From Ariolimax columbianus (taxonomy: Eukaryota; Mollusca; Gastropoda; Stylommatophora; Arionidae), in NCBI GenBank assembly GCA_036924085.1, contig JAVGWX010000001.1, positions 1,321,103-1,385,102 on the forward strand: 64,000 nt of DNA, read 5' to 3'. Positions 1-10,649 of the stretch are shown here, in pieces; the first letter of the stretch is position 1, and each line of letters begins with the position of its first letter. The notes beneath the pieces were generated by a model, which saw nothing but the letters and a program-made list of their open reading frames with translations, was not told the origin of the DNA and searched no databases. The position numbers and the translations under genes are program-made.

Positions 1-235
1 CCCACCCCACCCGTATGTACTATTTGCTGAGATAACCCATCCCACCCGTATGTACTGTTTGCTGAGATGACCCACCCACCTGTATGTACTGTTTGCTGAG
101 ATGACCCACCCCACCTGTATGTACTGTTTGCTGTGATGACCCACCCCACCCGTATGTACTGTTTGCTGAGATCACCCACCTGTGTGTACTGTTTGCTGAG
201 ATGACCCATCCCACCTGTGTGTACCATTTGCTGGG
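1..235. repeat. 35-bp minisatellite
   Basis: About 6.5 copies of a 35-bp unit built around GTATGTACTGTTTGCTGAG and a CCCACC stretch. It runs off the left edge of the window, so its true length is unknown. Confidence 0.95.
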
Positions 236-880
236 GGGAGTAAATATTTTCTCACAATGGTAGAACCATCAAATAATTTTGGTCGGTGAGAGAAGCAGTT
301 CTGGGGGCGCACACCATGTTGACATTATCTTGTCACAGTTAATGTCGGGTGTGTCTGCCGTGGTCACACATTTAACCCTTTCCAGCATGGCCTATTTTGT
401 TTAGATCTGTGTCCAACAGGTGGAGCTAAAATGTTGACCTTAAGGCATATATTTCTGACATGATGTATTTATAGTAACGGTGGAAGTATCACATGTCATG
501 AATGCTGAGGTGAGGATACCACCACATTTTGAACAATAATTTTTACTCGCGACACCTGTCGAAATTGTTGCTTTACGTCATTGACATTTTAATCTCTGTC
601 ATCTGTTTCAGTCTGAATTTGAATATCCATGTGTAACTCAGGTACACGATCATTGGCCTAATCAAATGTCATTTCTCAGCTCATGTGCCCTTAATCCCAT
701 CACGCACAGCACTATCACTTTTAGAAGTTCTCCGAAAACAGGAATATAGACTTCTACATTCACAAAAGTTGCCAGATATTCTGTCATCGATTGGTCAATC
801 TAAGTACGTAAATGTTTGCTGTAAACGAAACTGGGAACATCAGTGTTAGAAACTGAGTGTTGCAGAATCAGTGTCTTCAT

Positions 881-1016
881 GTCACTGTTGCCGTCATGTC
901 ACTGTTGCCTTCATGTCACTGTTGCCTTCATGTCACTGTTGCCTTCACGTCACTGTTGCCTTCACGTCACTGTTGCCTTCATGTCACTGTTGCCTTCATG
1001 TCACTGTTGCCTATAT
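881..1016. repeat. 17-bp minisatellite
   Basis: Eight copies of a 17-bp unit (GTCACTGTTGCCTTCAT) starting every 17 bases from 881. Substitutions are limited to T/C at one site and one C/G. Confidence 0.95.
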
Positions 1017-2460
1017 AATCAGGCAGAAAAGAGTCAACCCTTTCCAGCTTGTTTAACCCTCGCCTGCACCACTTCAAACTTCTATTCCATTGGACCAAAA
1101 TCGGCATCAGAACACTAACTATGGCCATTATTACATAGCCATGAACTTTCATTGGTTCGGAGACCCTAAATTATTACAAGAAATTCTGTGCATGTTTAGC
1201 ATTGTTTTATGTATAATTCGTAACATTCCGTGCATAATTGCACATGTGCCATCAACCTTTCTGTCCGATAAAATTTGGACCCTGAGATCTGAGAAATTAT
1301 TTTATCATTTGATCAGACCACAAATGTCTAATTCAGGCGAAGACTGGAACATAGATGATAAAGGCGTTGGTAATGTTAGAGGGGTGCAGAAATACACCTG
1401 ACCTCGTGAGGTGTTCCAGAAGTAATGTCTCTATGTTTATTGATTTCTGTACAAGCAAATGACAAACTGATTTTATTCAGACTTGTAAAGGTTGTAGAAG
1501 AGACATGGGAAAAATTGGTTTTAAACATATGTACTAAATATTCTTTAAAAAAAACAAATTTCTCCGTATTTCAAATTTTAAATAAAAATGTCCATTATAT
1601 ATCACAACTAAGAAATTGATTTCATTTTTTCTGAAAGATATTCATTTTTCTATATTAATTAACATGTCATTTAAAAAAAAAATATATGTCAAGTTATTTC
1701 TTTTCTTTAAAATGGTGTATGTGTTTTACTTTCCTGTTCTCTAGGTAGATTTTTTTCTTTATTCATTTATTTTATTTGGAAAATCACAATTTGACATTCT
1801 GAGTTGCGATACTTGGCGGGGACTGGACACACAATTTAGCCAGACTGTAGACCAATGCCAGGTGTCTTGCCACTCACAAAGGCACTCAATTGTTGTCTCA
1901 CAAGCAACAGGTTATTCTACTCATGACCAGACCACACATGATTCTTCAAATGTAGCAAAGACAAACAAACGACATTCTCTGCTTTGATATATCAAACAAC
2001 AGCTATGGAAATCAATTTGACACACAGTAGAGGTAGCTGCACTTGTTGGTCTGAAAACATGTTAGTTATACACAATATATCTGCATTGTTACCATCTAGG
2101 TGTCAGGGACTCCGTTATGTAAACATTTTCAAACAATATTTTTTTTTGACACACACAAGCAATATTGATCTTTGCATTTTTCGCCTTGACAGTCGGCCGT
2201 GAATGTGTCAATACATTTATTTGTTTGGTGTGCTTGAACATGGGCAGAAGATGTTTGTGTCTGGATGTACGGAGTAATATAAATACAGTAGAGCCATTCA
2301 CACTAAGTTATATTTGTTGGAGAGGATGCTAACTAGGATCATGTTTGAGGTCTACAATGTATGTAAATAGAAACTGTCATTTTGTAGATGTGTTAACAAA
2401 ACAGCAGCTTTTGTCAGTCTGAGCATAGACTTTATGTTCTTGATTCTTTCTTGTGAACAG

Positions 2461-2606
2461 GTTTAGTGGACGAACAGCAGAAAGTCAGGACTATCACTGC
2501 CTTAGCCTTGGCTGCTCTGGCAGAAGCTGCTACACCATATGGCATTGAGTCATTTGACAGTGTCCTCAAACCACTTTGGAAGGGTATCCGTCAGCACAGA
2601 GGAAAG
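2461..2606 (+). CDS. SF3B1: SF3B1 exon with residues 694-741 (K700 hotspot exon)
   Basis: Residues [11 protein letters not shown] through HRGK follow two bases (GT) completing a Gly codon begun in the previous exon. This is part of the HEAT repeat region that contacts the pre-mRNA near the branch site. K700, the commonest human cancer hotspot, is AAA at 2481-2483, and K741 is the last codon (2604-2606). The acceptor is GTGAACAG and the donor AAG|GTCAGA is of medium strength. Differences from vertebrates seen here are conservative (ITALAL for ISALAI). The ATG-like start at 2466 is only a GTG codon inside the exon, so no translation start is proposed. Confidence 0.97.
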
Positions 2607-2654
2607 GTCAGATCTCTCAGATGTAGCCTACACTCGTCATGTTTCACCTTTCCT

Positions 2655-2830
2655 AAGCCCTCTCGTGTTTAGTCTGAGTATAAGCCCTCTCGTGTTTAGT
2701 CTGAGTATAAGCCCTCTCGTGTTTAGTCTGAGTATAAGCCCTCTTATGTTTAGTCTGAGTATAAGCCCTCTCATATTTAGTCTATACGCCCACTCATGTT
2801 TTGTCTATAAGCCCTCTCATGTTTTTTATG
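2655..2830. repeat. 27-bp minisatellite in intron 1
   Basis: About six copies, period 27, with core CTCTCGTGTTTAGTCTGAG. The array starts about 50 bases after the exon donor and its last copies are diverged. Confidence 0.93.
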
Positions 2831-2984
2831 TCCATACAGTTTGTGTGTGTGCTGTTACCCTCTGATCCATGAACACTTTCATTCAACTTATTAAATTATA
2901 TGTGGGTATTCTAGCTCGAGTTTTTGATCAGTGTCTCAATTGTTCTAGAACTTCAGTTCCCCAGCTGTTGTGTGAAGACAACAG

Positions 2985-3262
2985 GAACATGTCAGTTTTT
3001 GTTCCGTGAATGAGGAGAGAGCATGAGAACATGTCAGCTTTTGTTCCGTGAATGAGGAGAGAGCATGAGAGCATGTCTGTTTTTGTTCTGTGAATGAGGA
3101 GAGAGCATGAGAGCATGTCTGTTTTTGTTCTGTGAATGAGGAGAGAGCATGAGAACATGTCTGTTTTTGTTCCGTGAATGAGGAGAGAGCATGAGAGCAT
3201 GTCTGTTTTTGTTCTGTGAATGAGGAGAGAGCATGAGAGCATGTCAGCTTTTGTTCCATGAA
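2985..3262. repeat. 42-bp minisatellite in intron 1
   Basis: About 6.5 copies, period 42, with core GAATGAGGAGAGAGCATGAG followed by a T-rich segment. The last truncated unit ends about 30 bp before the exon 2 acceptor. The long open frames across it are repeat artefacts. Confidence 0.95.
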
Positions 3263-3292
3263 TGCTGAAACAATTTGTCCTTCCTTGCTCAG

Positions 3293-3439
3293 GGTCTGGC
3301 TGCCTTCCTGAAGGCCATTGGTTACCTGATCCCACTGATGGATGCCGAGTACGCCAACTACTACACAAGGGAAGTCATGTTGATTCTCATCCGAGAGTTC
3401 CCTTCCCCTGACGAGGAAATGAAAAAGATTGTATTGAAA
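3293..3439 (+). CDS. SF3B1: SF3B1 exon with residues 742-790
   Basis: The exon encodes [20 protein letters not shown] through KKIVLK, 49 codons, phase 0 at both ends. G742, another human hotspot, is its first codon. The end is set by the next exon starting V-V-K-Q-C-C, so the donor is AAA|GTGCGT, which lacks the usual A at intron position +3 and is a weak-looking donor for an invariant exon. A P replaces Q in the RREFxSPDEE segment compared with vertebrates. Confidence 0.96.
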
Positions 3440-4316
3440 GTGCGTAATAGATTATTATTATATATATAGTCCTGTCACTGTGAAAGTCTGGTCCATGGTC
3501 AGTTGTACAATACGCTTTGGTTTAAATTCGTCAACCATTCAGCCAGACAAAATGCTAACCTGTTAGTGAGACATATTCCACAACTTGAAATGCTAGATAT
3601 GTCCACTTTACTGCCCAGCCCATATGTCCACTTTACTGTCCAGCCTATACGTCCACTTTACTGTCCAGCCCATACGTCCACTTTACTGCCCAGCCTATAC
3701 GTCCACTTTACTGCCCAGCCTATACGTCCACTTTACTGTCCAGCCCATATGTCCACTTTACTGTCCAGCCTATACGTCCACTTTACTGTCCAGCCTACAG
3801 TCTACAGAGTCTGTATACAACCAGTTTCATTTACATTACCTTGCTCTAAAAGATATGTGCATCCAGGTAGAGGGTAATATGTGGATCCCACGTGGACCTC
3901 CAAGAGAAATGTTTGTGGACCTACCTCCCTGTAAAAGAATTGTTCAGCAGAACCTCATCTGATGGTCAGATTAACTCTTGCAGTGTGGCGCACAATGTAG
4001 AACTACCTCTCAATGTCAGATATTGGATGAATTATGAGACAACTACATTCTCCTAATGTCCTCCCATGTGCTGGCAAGTTGTGTTTTGTCTAACCTGCAC
4101 ATTGTGACATGCCCAGTAACATGAAATAACCCTTCAATGGCCACTCTTGCCTTTCTAACAAGGATTGCATCTCACACAATCTTTGAATATTAATGCTAAA
4201 CCAGATGACCAGTATTACACAGATTTTCCATGTTTGGTGGGAGAAATGACCAATATTGTAGCACAATATTTCTTTGTTTTATCAGATGTCACTCAGCTCA
4301 ACTCTTATGTTACTAG
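3440..4316 (+). other. SF3B1 intron 2 of window (877 bp, phase 0)
   Basis: The intron contains a 25-bp array (3600-3800). Otherwise it is unique AT-rich sequence without recognised content. Its acceptor is the short GTTACTAG before 4317, with a poor polypyrimidine tract. Confidence 0.9.
3600..3800. repeat. 25-bp minisatellite in intron 2
   Basis: Eight copies, period 25, with core GTCCACTTTACTGYCCAGCC. The CCAGCC segments are flanked by pyrimidines, but no strong splice signal is formed. Confidence 0.95.
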
Positions 4317-4442
4317 GTCGTCAAACAATGCTGTGCCACTGATGGTGTGGAGTCGCAGTACATCAAGGATGAGATCTTGCCACCATTTTTCAAGAACTTC
4401 TGGAATCAAAGAATGGCCCTTGACAGACGCAACTACAGACAG
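4317..4442 (+). CDS. SF3B1: SF3B1 exon with residues 791-832
   Basis: The exon has 42 codons, [20 protein letters not shown] through DRRNYRQ, phase 0 at both ends, with donor CAG|GTAAGC. It belongs to the C-terminal HEAT superhelix. Compared with the vertebrate protein, A and S replace G and A in the CCGTDGVEA loop and N replaces H in FFKHFW, all substitutions at surface-type positions. Confidence 0.97.
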
Positions 4443-4759
4443 GTAAGCAAGATGTACTTGAAATGTGTGTTGAGCCGATATATTTCTCTGAGTTTATGTG
4501 ATATAAATGTGTCCATATGCGTACATGTCTCTGTTGTACACCATTATGAGTACATACCTCTGTTGTATGCCATATGAGTGCATGTCTCTGTTGTACGCCA
4601 TTATTAATTTCACTTGTAGGTTTGAACATCTGTGTTCTGGTTTGCTGGTGAAGACTGGTTAAAGGATGACCATTATTTGTACCTGGTTCTACCCCTGTCC
4701 TCCACACACTTCTATACCAGAGGTCAAGGCTATGGCTATTTCCAATGTTGAGAGCTTTA

Positions 4760-5605
4760 CAATAGTGCAGTCAGTGAATGTTTCATTTCTTCTAGTGCAG
4801 TCAGTGAATGTTTCATTTCTTCTAGTGCAGTCAGTGAATGTTTCATTTCTTCTAGTGCAGTCAGTGAATGTTTCATTTCTTCTACTGCAGTCAGTGAATG
4901 TTTCATTTCTTCTAGTGCAGTCAGTGAATGTTTCATTTCTTCTAGTGCAGTCAGTGAATGTTTCATTTCTTCTAGTGCAGTCAGTGAATGTTTCATTTCT
5001 TCTAGTGCAGTCAGTGAATGTTTCATTTCTTCTACTGCAGTCAGTGAATGTTTCATTTCTTCTAGTGCAGTCAGTGAATGTTTCATTTCTTCTAGTGCAG
5101 TCAGTGAATGTTTCATTTCTTCTAGTGCAGTCAGTGAATGTTTCATTTCTTCTACTGCAGTCAGTGAATGTTTCATTTCTTCTAGTGCAGTCAGTGAATG
5201 TTTCATTTCTTCTAGTGCAGTCAGTGAATGTTTCATTTCTTCTAGTGCAGTCAGTGAATGTTTCATTTCTTCTAATGCAGTCAGTGAATGTTTCATTTCT
5301 TCTAATGCAGTCAGTGAATGTTTCATTTCTTCTAGTGCAGTTAGTGAATGTTTCATTTCTTCTAGTGCAGTCAGTGAATGTTTCATTTCTTCTAGTGCAG
5401 TCAGTGAATGTTTCATTTCTTCTAATGCAGTCAGTGAATGTTTCATTTCTTCTAGTGCAGTCAGTGAATGTTTCATTTCTTCTAGTGCAGTCAGTGAATG
5501 TTTCATTTCTTCTAGTGCAGTCAGTGAATGTTTCATTTCTTCTAGTGCAGTCAGTGAATGTTTCATTTCTTCTAGTGCAGTCAGTGAATGTTTCATTTCA
5601 TCTGC
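4760..5605. repeat. 30-bp minisatellite with splice-acceptor-like units (intron 3)
   Basis: About 28 nearly identical copies with an exact 30-bp period. Each unit carries TTTCATTTCTTCTAGTGCAG, a pyrimidine tract followed by AG and CAG. The variable base (TCTAG, TCTAC or TCTAA before TGCAG) is almost the only polymorphism. Because 30 is a multiple of 3, both strands are open for about 300 codons, which is not evidence of coding. Confidence 0.97.
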
Positions 5606-5786
5606 TCCTGCATGAAGATTAGAAAGTAGTTCCTGAAATTGTTTCCACAAGTCATCGATTTCTTTTGCAAATAAAGAAGGAAATTAACATTGAAAAATAG
5701 TCAAGCTGTGAACTTGGCCTTGAAATCATACCAGTTTGGCTGTGAGTGCCTTGAATTTATATGACCTGAACAAATACCAATTTCGA

Positions 5787-6140
5787 TGGTCAGTATATTG
5801 TCCCTGACACAATACCCAGGTCAGTATATTGTCCCTGACACAATACCCAGGTCAGAATATTGTCCCTGACACAACACCCAGGTCAGTTTATTGTCCCTGA
5901 CACAACACTGAGGTCAGTATATTGTCCCTGACACAACACCCTGGTCAGTATATTGTCCCTGAAACGACGCCCTGGTCAGTATATTGTCCCTGACACAACA
6001 CCCTGGTCAGTATGTTGTCTCTGACAGAACACCCTGGTCAGTATATTGTCCCTGACACAACACCCTGGTCAGTATATTGTCCCTGACACAACACCCTGGT
6101 CAGTATATTGTCTCTGACACAACACCCTGGTCAGTATGTT
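5787..6140. repeat. 31-bp minisatellite in intron 3
   Basis: About 11 copies, period about 31, with core GTCAGTATATTGTCCCTGAC followed by ACAACACC(C/T)(T/A)G. Confidence 0.94.
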
Positions 6141-6550
6141 GAGCTTGACTGGACTAGCGTCTCAGTTTCCCTGTTGATTAAAATTCTCCATTGATAAAAC
6201 TTTTTTTCTCCCATGTGTCTTCGGTAAAGTTGGTGTGCACCGAATGAGACCACTGTCTTAAGAGTATTGAACATAATATGCAGTTTTATAAAGGTGTAAA
6301 TCTGTGTGATGGACGTCTTCTTTCAAACTCATCAGGTTTTTTTCTCTAATTTTGTGTGTGCAACTATAACCAAATTAAGAGTTAACGTCAAACAGTCGAT
6401 GACAGGCCCTCCCTGGACTTGACTACTGGTGCTACCAGGAGAACAACTGAATGTACAGTGAGTTGATGAGATTCTCATCAAATAGTTGCTGATGATTTGT
6501 ATTCCCATTAGCCTATATATTTACTTATTCTCTCCCCCCCCCTACCCTAG

Positions 6551-6772
6551 CTTGTGGACACAACTGTGGAGATAGCCAATAAAGTAGGTGCCGCTGAGAT
6601 CATCGGCCGTGTGGTGGACGACCTGAAAGATGAGGCAGAGCAGTACCGCAAGATGGTGATGGAGACCATAGAGAAGATCATGTCTAACCTAGGAGCATCC
6701 GACATCGACTCTCGTCTTGAAGAGCAACTTATTGATGGTATTCTCTATGCTTTCCAGGAACAGACCACAGAG
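6551..6772 (+). CDS. SF3B1: SF3B1 exon with residues 833-906
   Basis: The exon has 74 codons from [18 protein letters not shown] to AFQEQTTE, phase 0 at both ends, and continues the C-terminal HEAT repeats. The donor is GAG|GTGAGT, a strong U1 match. The bases straddling this donor are the unit of the tandem array that follows directly. Use of a downstream copy would meet an in-frame TGA at codon 3 of the retained sequence (GTG AGT TGA), so mis-splicing should give a truncated, NMD-prone message. Confidence 0.97.
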
Positions 6773-8721
6773 GTGAGTTGAGTCTGGAGGTGAGTTGAGT
6801 CTTGAGGTGAGTTGAGTCTTGAGGTGAGTTGAGTCTTGAGGTGAGTTGAGTCTGGAGGTGAGTTGAGTCTGGAGGTGAGTTGAGTCTGGAGGTGAGTTGA
6901 GTCTTGAGGTGAGTCTTGAGGTGAGTTGAGTCTGGAGGTGAGTCTTGAGGTGAGTTGAGTCTTGGGGTGAGTTGAGGTGAGTTGAGTCTTGGGGTGAGTT
7001 GAGGTGAGTTGAGTCTTGGGGTGAGTTGAGTCTGGAGGTGAGTTGAGTCTGGAGGTGAGTTGAGTCTTGAGGTGAGTTGAGTCTGGAGGTGAGTTGAGTC
7101 TTGAGGTGAGTTGAGTCTGGAGGTGAGTTGAGTCTTGAGGTGAGTTGAGGTGAGTTGAGTCTGGAGGTGAGTTGAGTCTTGAGGTGAGTTGAGTCTTGAG
7201 GTGAGTTGAGTCTTGAGGTGAGTTGAGTCTTGAGGTGAGTTGAGTCTGGAGGTGAGTTGAGTCTTGAGGTGAGTTGAGTCTGGAGGTGAGTTGAGTCTGG
7301 AGGTGAGTTGAGTCTTGAGGTGAGTTGAGGTGAGTTGAGTCTTGAGGTGAGTTGAGTCTGGAGGTGAGTTGAGTCTGGAGGTGAGTTGAGTCTTGAGGTG
7401 AGTTGAGTCTTGAGGTGAGTTGAGTTGTCTTGAAGTGAATTGAGTCTGGAGGTGAGTTGAGTCTTGAGGTGAGTTGAGTCTTGAAGTGAGTTGAGTCTGG
7501 AGGTGAGTTGAGTCTTGAGGTGAGTTGAGTCTGGAGGTGAGTTGAGTCTTGAGGTGAGTTGAGTCTTGAGGTGAGTTGAGTTGTCTTGAAGTGAATTGAG
7601 TCTGGAGGTGAGTTGAGTCTTGAGGTGAGTTGAGTCTTGAAGTGAGTTGAGTCTGGAGGTGAGTTGAGTCTGGAGGTGAGTTGAGTCTTGAGGTGAGTTG
7701 AGTTGAGTCTTGAAGTGAGTTGAGTCTGGAGGTGAGTTGAGTCTGGAGGTGAGTTGAGTCTTGAGGTGAGTTGAGTCTGGAGGTGAGTTGAGTTTTGAGG
7801 TGAGTTGAGTTGAGTCTTGAAGTGAGTTGAGTCTTGAAGTGAGTTGAGTCTGGAGGTGAGTTGAGTCTTGAGGTGAGTTGAGTCTTGAGGTGAGTTGAGT
7901 CGGAGGTGAGTTGAGTCTTGAGGTGAGTTGAGTCTTGAGGTGAGTTGAGTCTTGAGGTGAGTTGAGTCTTGAAGTGAGTTGAGTTGTCTTGAAGTGAATT
8001 GAGTCTGGAGGTGAGTTGAGTCTTGAGGTGAGTTGAGTCTTGAAGTGAGTTGAGTCTGGAGGTGAGTTGAGTCTTGAGGTGAGTTGAGTCTTGAGGTGAG
8101 TTGAGTCTGGAGGTGAGTTGAGTCTTGAGGTGAGTTGAGTCTGGAGGTGAGTTGAGTCTTGAGGTGAGTTGAGTCTTGAGGTGAGTTGAGTTGTCTTGAA
8201 GTGAATTGAGTCTGGAGGTGAGTTGAGTCTTGAGGTGAGTTGAGTCTTGAGGTGAGTTGAGTCTTGAAGTGAGTTTAGTCTGGAGGTGAGTTGAGTCTTG
8301 AGGTGAGTTGAGTTGAGTCTTGAAGTGAGTTGAGTCTGGAGGTGAGTTGAGTCTGGAGGTGAGTTGAGTCTTGAGGTGAGTTGAGTCTGGAGGTGAGTTG
8401 AGTCTGGAGGTGAGTTGAGTTGAGTCTTGAAGTGAGTTGAGTCTTGAAGTGAGTTGAGTCTGGAGGTGAGTTGAGTCTTGAGGTGAGTTGAGTCTGGAGG
8501 TGAGTTGAGTCTGGAGGTGAGTTGAGTCTTTAGGTGAGGTGAGTTGAGTCTTGAGGTGAGTTGAGTTGAGTCTTGAGGTGAGATGAGTCTTGAGGTGAGT
8601 TGAGTCTTGAGGTGAGTAGAGTTGAGTCTTGAGGTGAGTTGAGTCTTGAGTTGAGTTGAGGTGAGGAGTTGAGTCTTGAGGTGAGTTGAGGTGATTTGAG
8701 TCTTGAGGTGAGGTGAGTCTT
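6773..8721. repeat. 17-bp minisatellite made of the exon 4 splice donor
   Basis: About 110 units of GTGAGTTGAGTCTTGAG or GTGAGTTGAGTCTGGAG, starting at the first base of the intron, so nearly every unit recreates GAG|GTGAGT. Some units contain an extra TTGAG or a short GTGAGTTGAG. A variant block containing TTGTCTTGAAGTGAATTG recurs near 7,425, 7,580, 7,985 and 8,190, which shows higher-order duplication. The last copies (after about 8,525) decay into irregular spacing. Confidence 0.97.
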
Positions 8722-9012
8722 AGAAGGCACCTTGTTAGGGCACAGGTAATGGGAGGTGCGAGTCTTAGAAGTCAGTTTGTTAGAGTACAGGTAATAGCAT
8801 TGACTTTAACAGTGCAGAACGTGTTTTCTTAGTTCCTGTATGTATGTGCTAGCTGGCCAATATATGGACGTGTCCAAAACATAACTTCTAGTTACACGTA
8901 TTATATTAGAAGTATGTGACAGCTTGTTTCGGTGCATGTTTTCTGTCATACAGGTGGGAGTTGCTTCCTCACCTGGCCTCTTCTCACAGCTCATTCAATG
9001 TTGCTATGATAC

Positions 9013-9282
9013 TGTCAGATATGTCCCTGTCCTCAGTCAATCAATCCACTATGTCCCTGTCCTCAGTCAATCAATCCACTATGTCCCTGTCCTCAGTCAA
9101 TCAATCCACTATGTCCCTGTCCTCAGTCAATCAATCCACTATGTCCCTGTCCTCAGTCAACCAATCCACTATATCCCTGTCCTCAGTCAACCAATCCACT
9201 ATGTCCCTGTCCTCAGTCAATCAATCCACTATGTCCCTGTCCTCAGTCAATCAATCCACTATGTCCCTGTCCGCAGTCAATC
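9013..9282. repeat. 30-bp minisatellite, left part (intron 4)
   Basis: About nine copies, exact period 30, with core CAGTCAATCAATCCACTATG and TCCCTGTCCT. It is interrupted at 9,283 by a retrotransposon and resumes at 9,866 with the same unit. Confidence 0.96.
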
Positions 9283-9865
9283 TTCTTCTTCTTCTTCTGC
9301 GTACACAGTCAGACAGTAACCATTATTTTTTCGAAAAAAGCGGCGGTCATCCTGAGACTCTCGCAACTACCATAGAGCTTGTCTTGCAGTTCTACTGGCA
9401 ATGGCCACATCTGCTCTCTCTGATCCCCGTATGTCGGGCAGTTCTGCAGCAGATGTTCAGTGGTCATTTTACCAGTACCGCACGGGCATTCGTCGGTACA
9501 CCCTATCTTCAATTTGTTGAATAGGTGGTACCTCAGTCTATTGTGGCCAGTGCGAAGTCTGAAGACAACGACCTGCTCTCTTCGGTTCAACTGGTAATAG
9601 GCATCGTTTTTGGTGTAACCAGTATGTTCGGTTTCCCATTTGGTCATGTACCTGGCTTTGATAAGCCGTTTTGACTCTTCGTACGTCATACTGGTATCTG
9701 TTTGTGGTAGCCTTGCACCTTCTTTTGCCAGTCTGTCTGCCTCCTCGTTGCCTTGGATGTTGCAGTGTGACGGAACCCACTGTACCACTACCCTTTTTGG
9801 TGCGGACAGCTGGCACAGTTTGCAGAGTGCTGCTCTTAAGTCATTAAGCTCAGTGTTTTTCTGCT
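9283..9865 (-). mobile_element. 5'-truncated non-LTR retrotransposon 3' end with RNase H (copy A)
   Basis: Read on the minus strand this is the 3' end of an I-superfamily-type element. The open frame (about 9,320-9,862) encodes the end of an RNase H domain (QWVPSHCNIQGNEEADRLAK, with the NEEAD aspartate) and a C-terminal zinc-knuckle-like CPCGTGKMTTEHLLQNC, ending IMVTV-stop. A (GAA)n tail follows, seen here as TTCTTCTTCTTC. The flanks CAGTCAATC at 9,274-9,282 and 9,866-9,874 look like a target-site duplication, but they also belong to the host array unit. The frame has no stop, so the copy is young, though far too short to move by itself. Confidence 0.9.
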
Positions 9866-10064
9866 CAGTCAATCAATCCACTATGTCCCTGTCCTCAGTC
9901 AATCAATCCACTATGTCCCTGTCCTCAGTCAATCAATCCACTATGTCCCTGTCCTCAGTCAATCAATCCACTATGTCTCTGTCCTCAGTCAATCAATCCA
10001 CTATGTCCCTGTCCTCAGTCAATCAATCCACTATGTCCCTGTCTTGAGTCAATCAATCCACTAT
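9866..10064. repeat. 30-bp minisatellite, right part (intron 4)
   Basis: Continuation of the array at 9,013-9,282 after copy A: about 6.5 copies of the same 30-bp unit in the same orientation. Confidence 0.96.
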
Positions 10065-10649
10065 TTCCACATCTTTCCTGTTTCCTTTATTTTTGTCCTG
10101 AAGTTCTCTTCTCCGTGTCTTTCTGAGTTTTCTATTTCTCTACCAAGGGGATTCCACAAATAGAGAATGTTTTGTAATGCTGTCAGCTAGTTTCCTTAAT
10201 GTATGCTACTTTGTTTCTACTATTGCTCATGTTTATTTCTATTATTGAATGAAGTTGTCATCAACTATAAGCGCGTTTGACTAAAGTTACAAGTTGTGTG
10301 TTCAATGAACCAGATATGTTGGCCGCACATTTTAGTCAGACATCTTCTTGATGGCTCTTTAATACATTTGATAACTGTCAATACAGTTGATGGTCCTTCA
10401 ATACAGTTGACTGCTGATATGAACAGACAGATAGAGCTACATCAGTTATGATGTTACATCACATGTTCATGCTGTGACAGTATGGGTTCCTGGGACAAAT
10501 TGGTGTGCCTGGCCAAGCAGTTTGTAACAAGGCAGCTGAGGACTGCTTGTTTGGATGATATAGCAGTCACACTATGCTTCATCACAAGGCATGCTTTGCT
10601 GTATCAGTGGACCCACTATGCTCCATAAAAGTGAATAGGAAATATTAAT

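Larger units (their letters stand above)
1..2460 (+). other. Partial intron upstream of exon 1 of the window
   Basis: Intronic sequence ending in a good acceptor (TTCTTGTGAACAG before 2461). It holds a 35-bp array at 1-235 and a 17-bp array at 881-1016. The rest (236-870 and 1017-2460) is AT-rich unique sequence in which no conserved exon was recognised. SF3B1 sequence before residue 693 was looked for here and not found. Confidence 0.85.
2607..3292 (+). other. SF3B1 intron 1 of window (686 bp, phase 0)
   Basis: The intron contains two arrays (2655-2830 and 2985-3262), which fill most of it. The acceptor tract TTTGTCCTTCCTTGCTCAG lies directly after the second array, so repeat expansion has come within about 30 bases of the functional 3' splice site. 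Confidence 0.93.
4443..6550 (+). other. SF3B1 intron 3 of window (2,108 bp, phase 0)
   Basis: The intron contains the 30-bp array at 4760-5605 and the 31-bp array at 5787-6140. Unique sequence at 6150-6550 leads to a C-rich acceptor (CCCCCCCCTACCCTAG) before 6551. No other gene was recognised. Confidence 0.93.

Noticed and set aside
4666..5650. Long open frames on both strands (about 300 codons) of repeating QSVNVSFLL and EEMKHSLTAL units
   Set aside because: They arise from a stop-free 30-bp unit in an SF3B1 intron and are equally open on both strands, with no start, splice or codon bias support.
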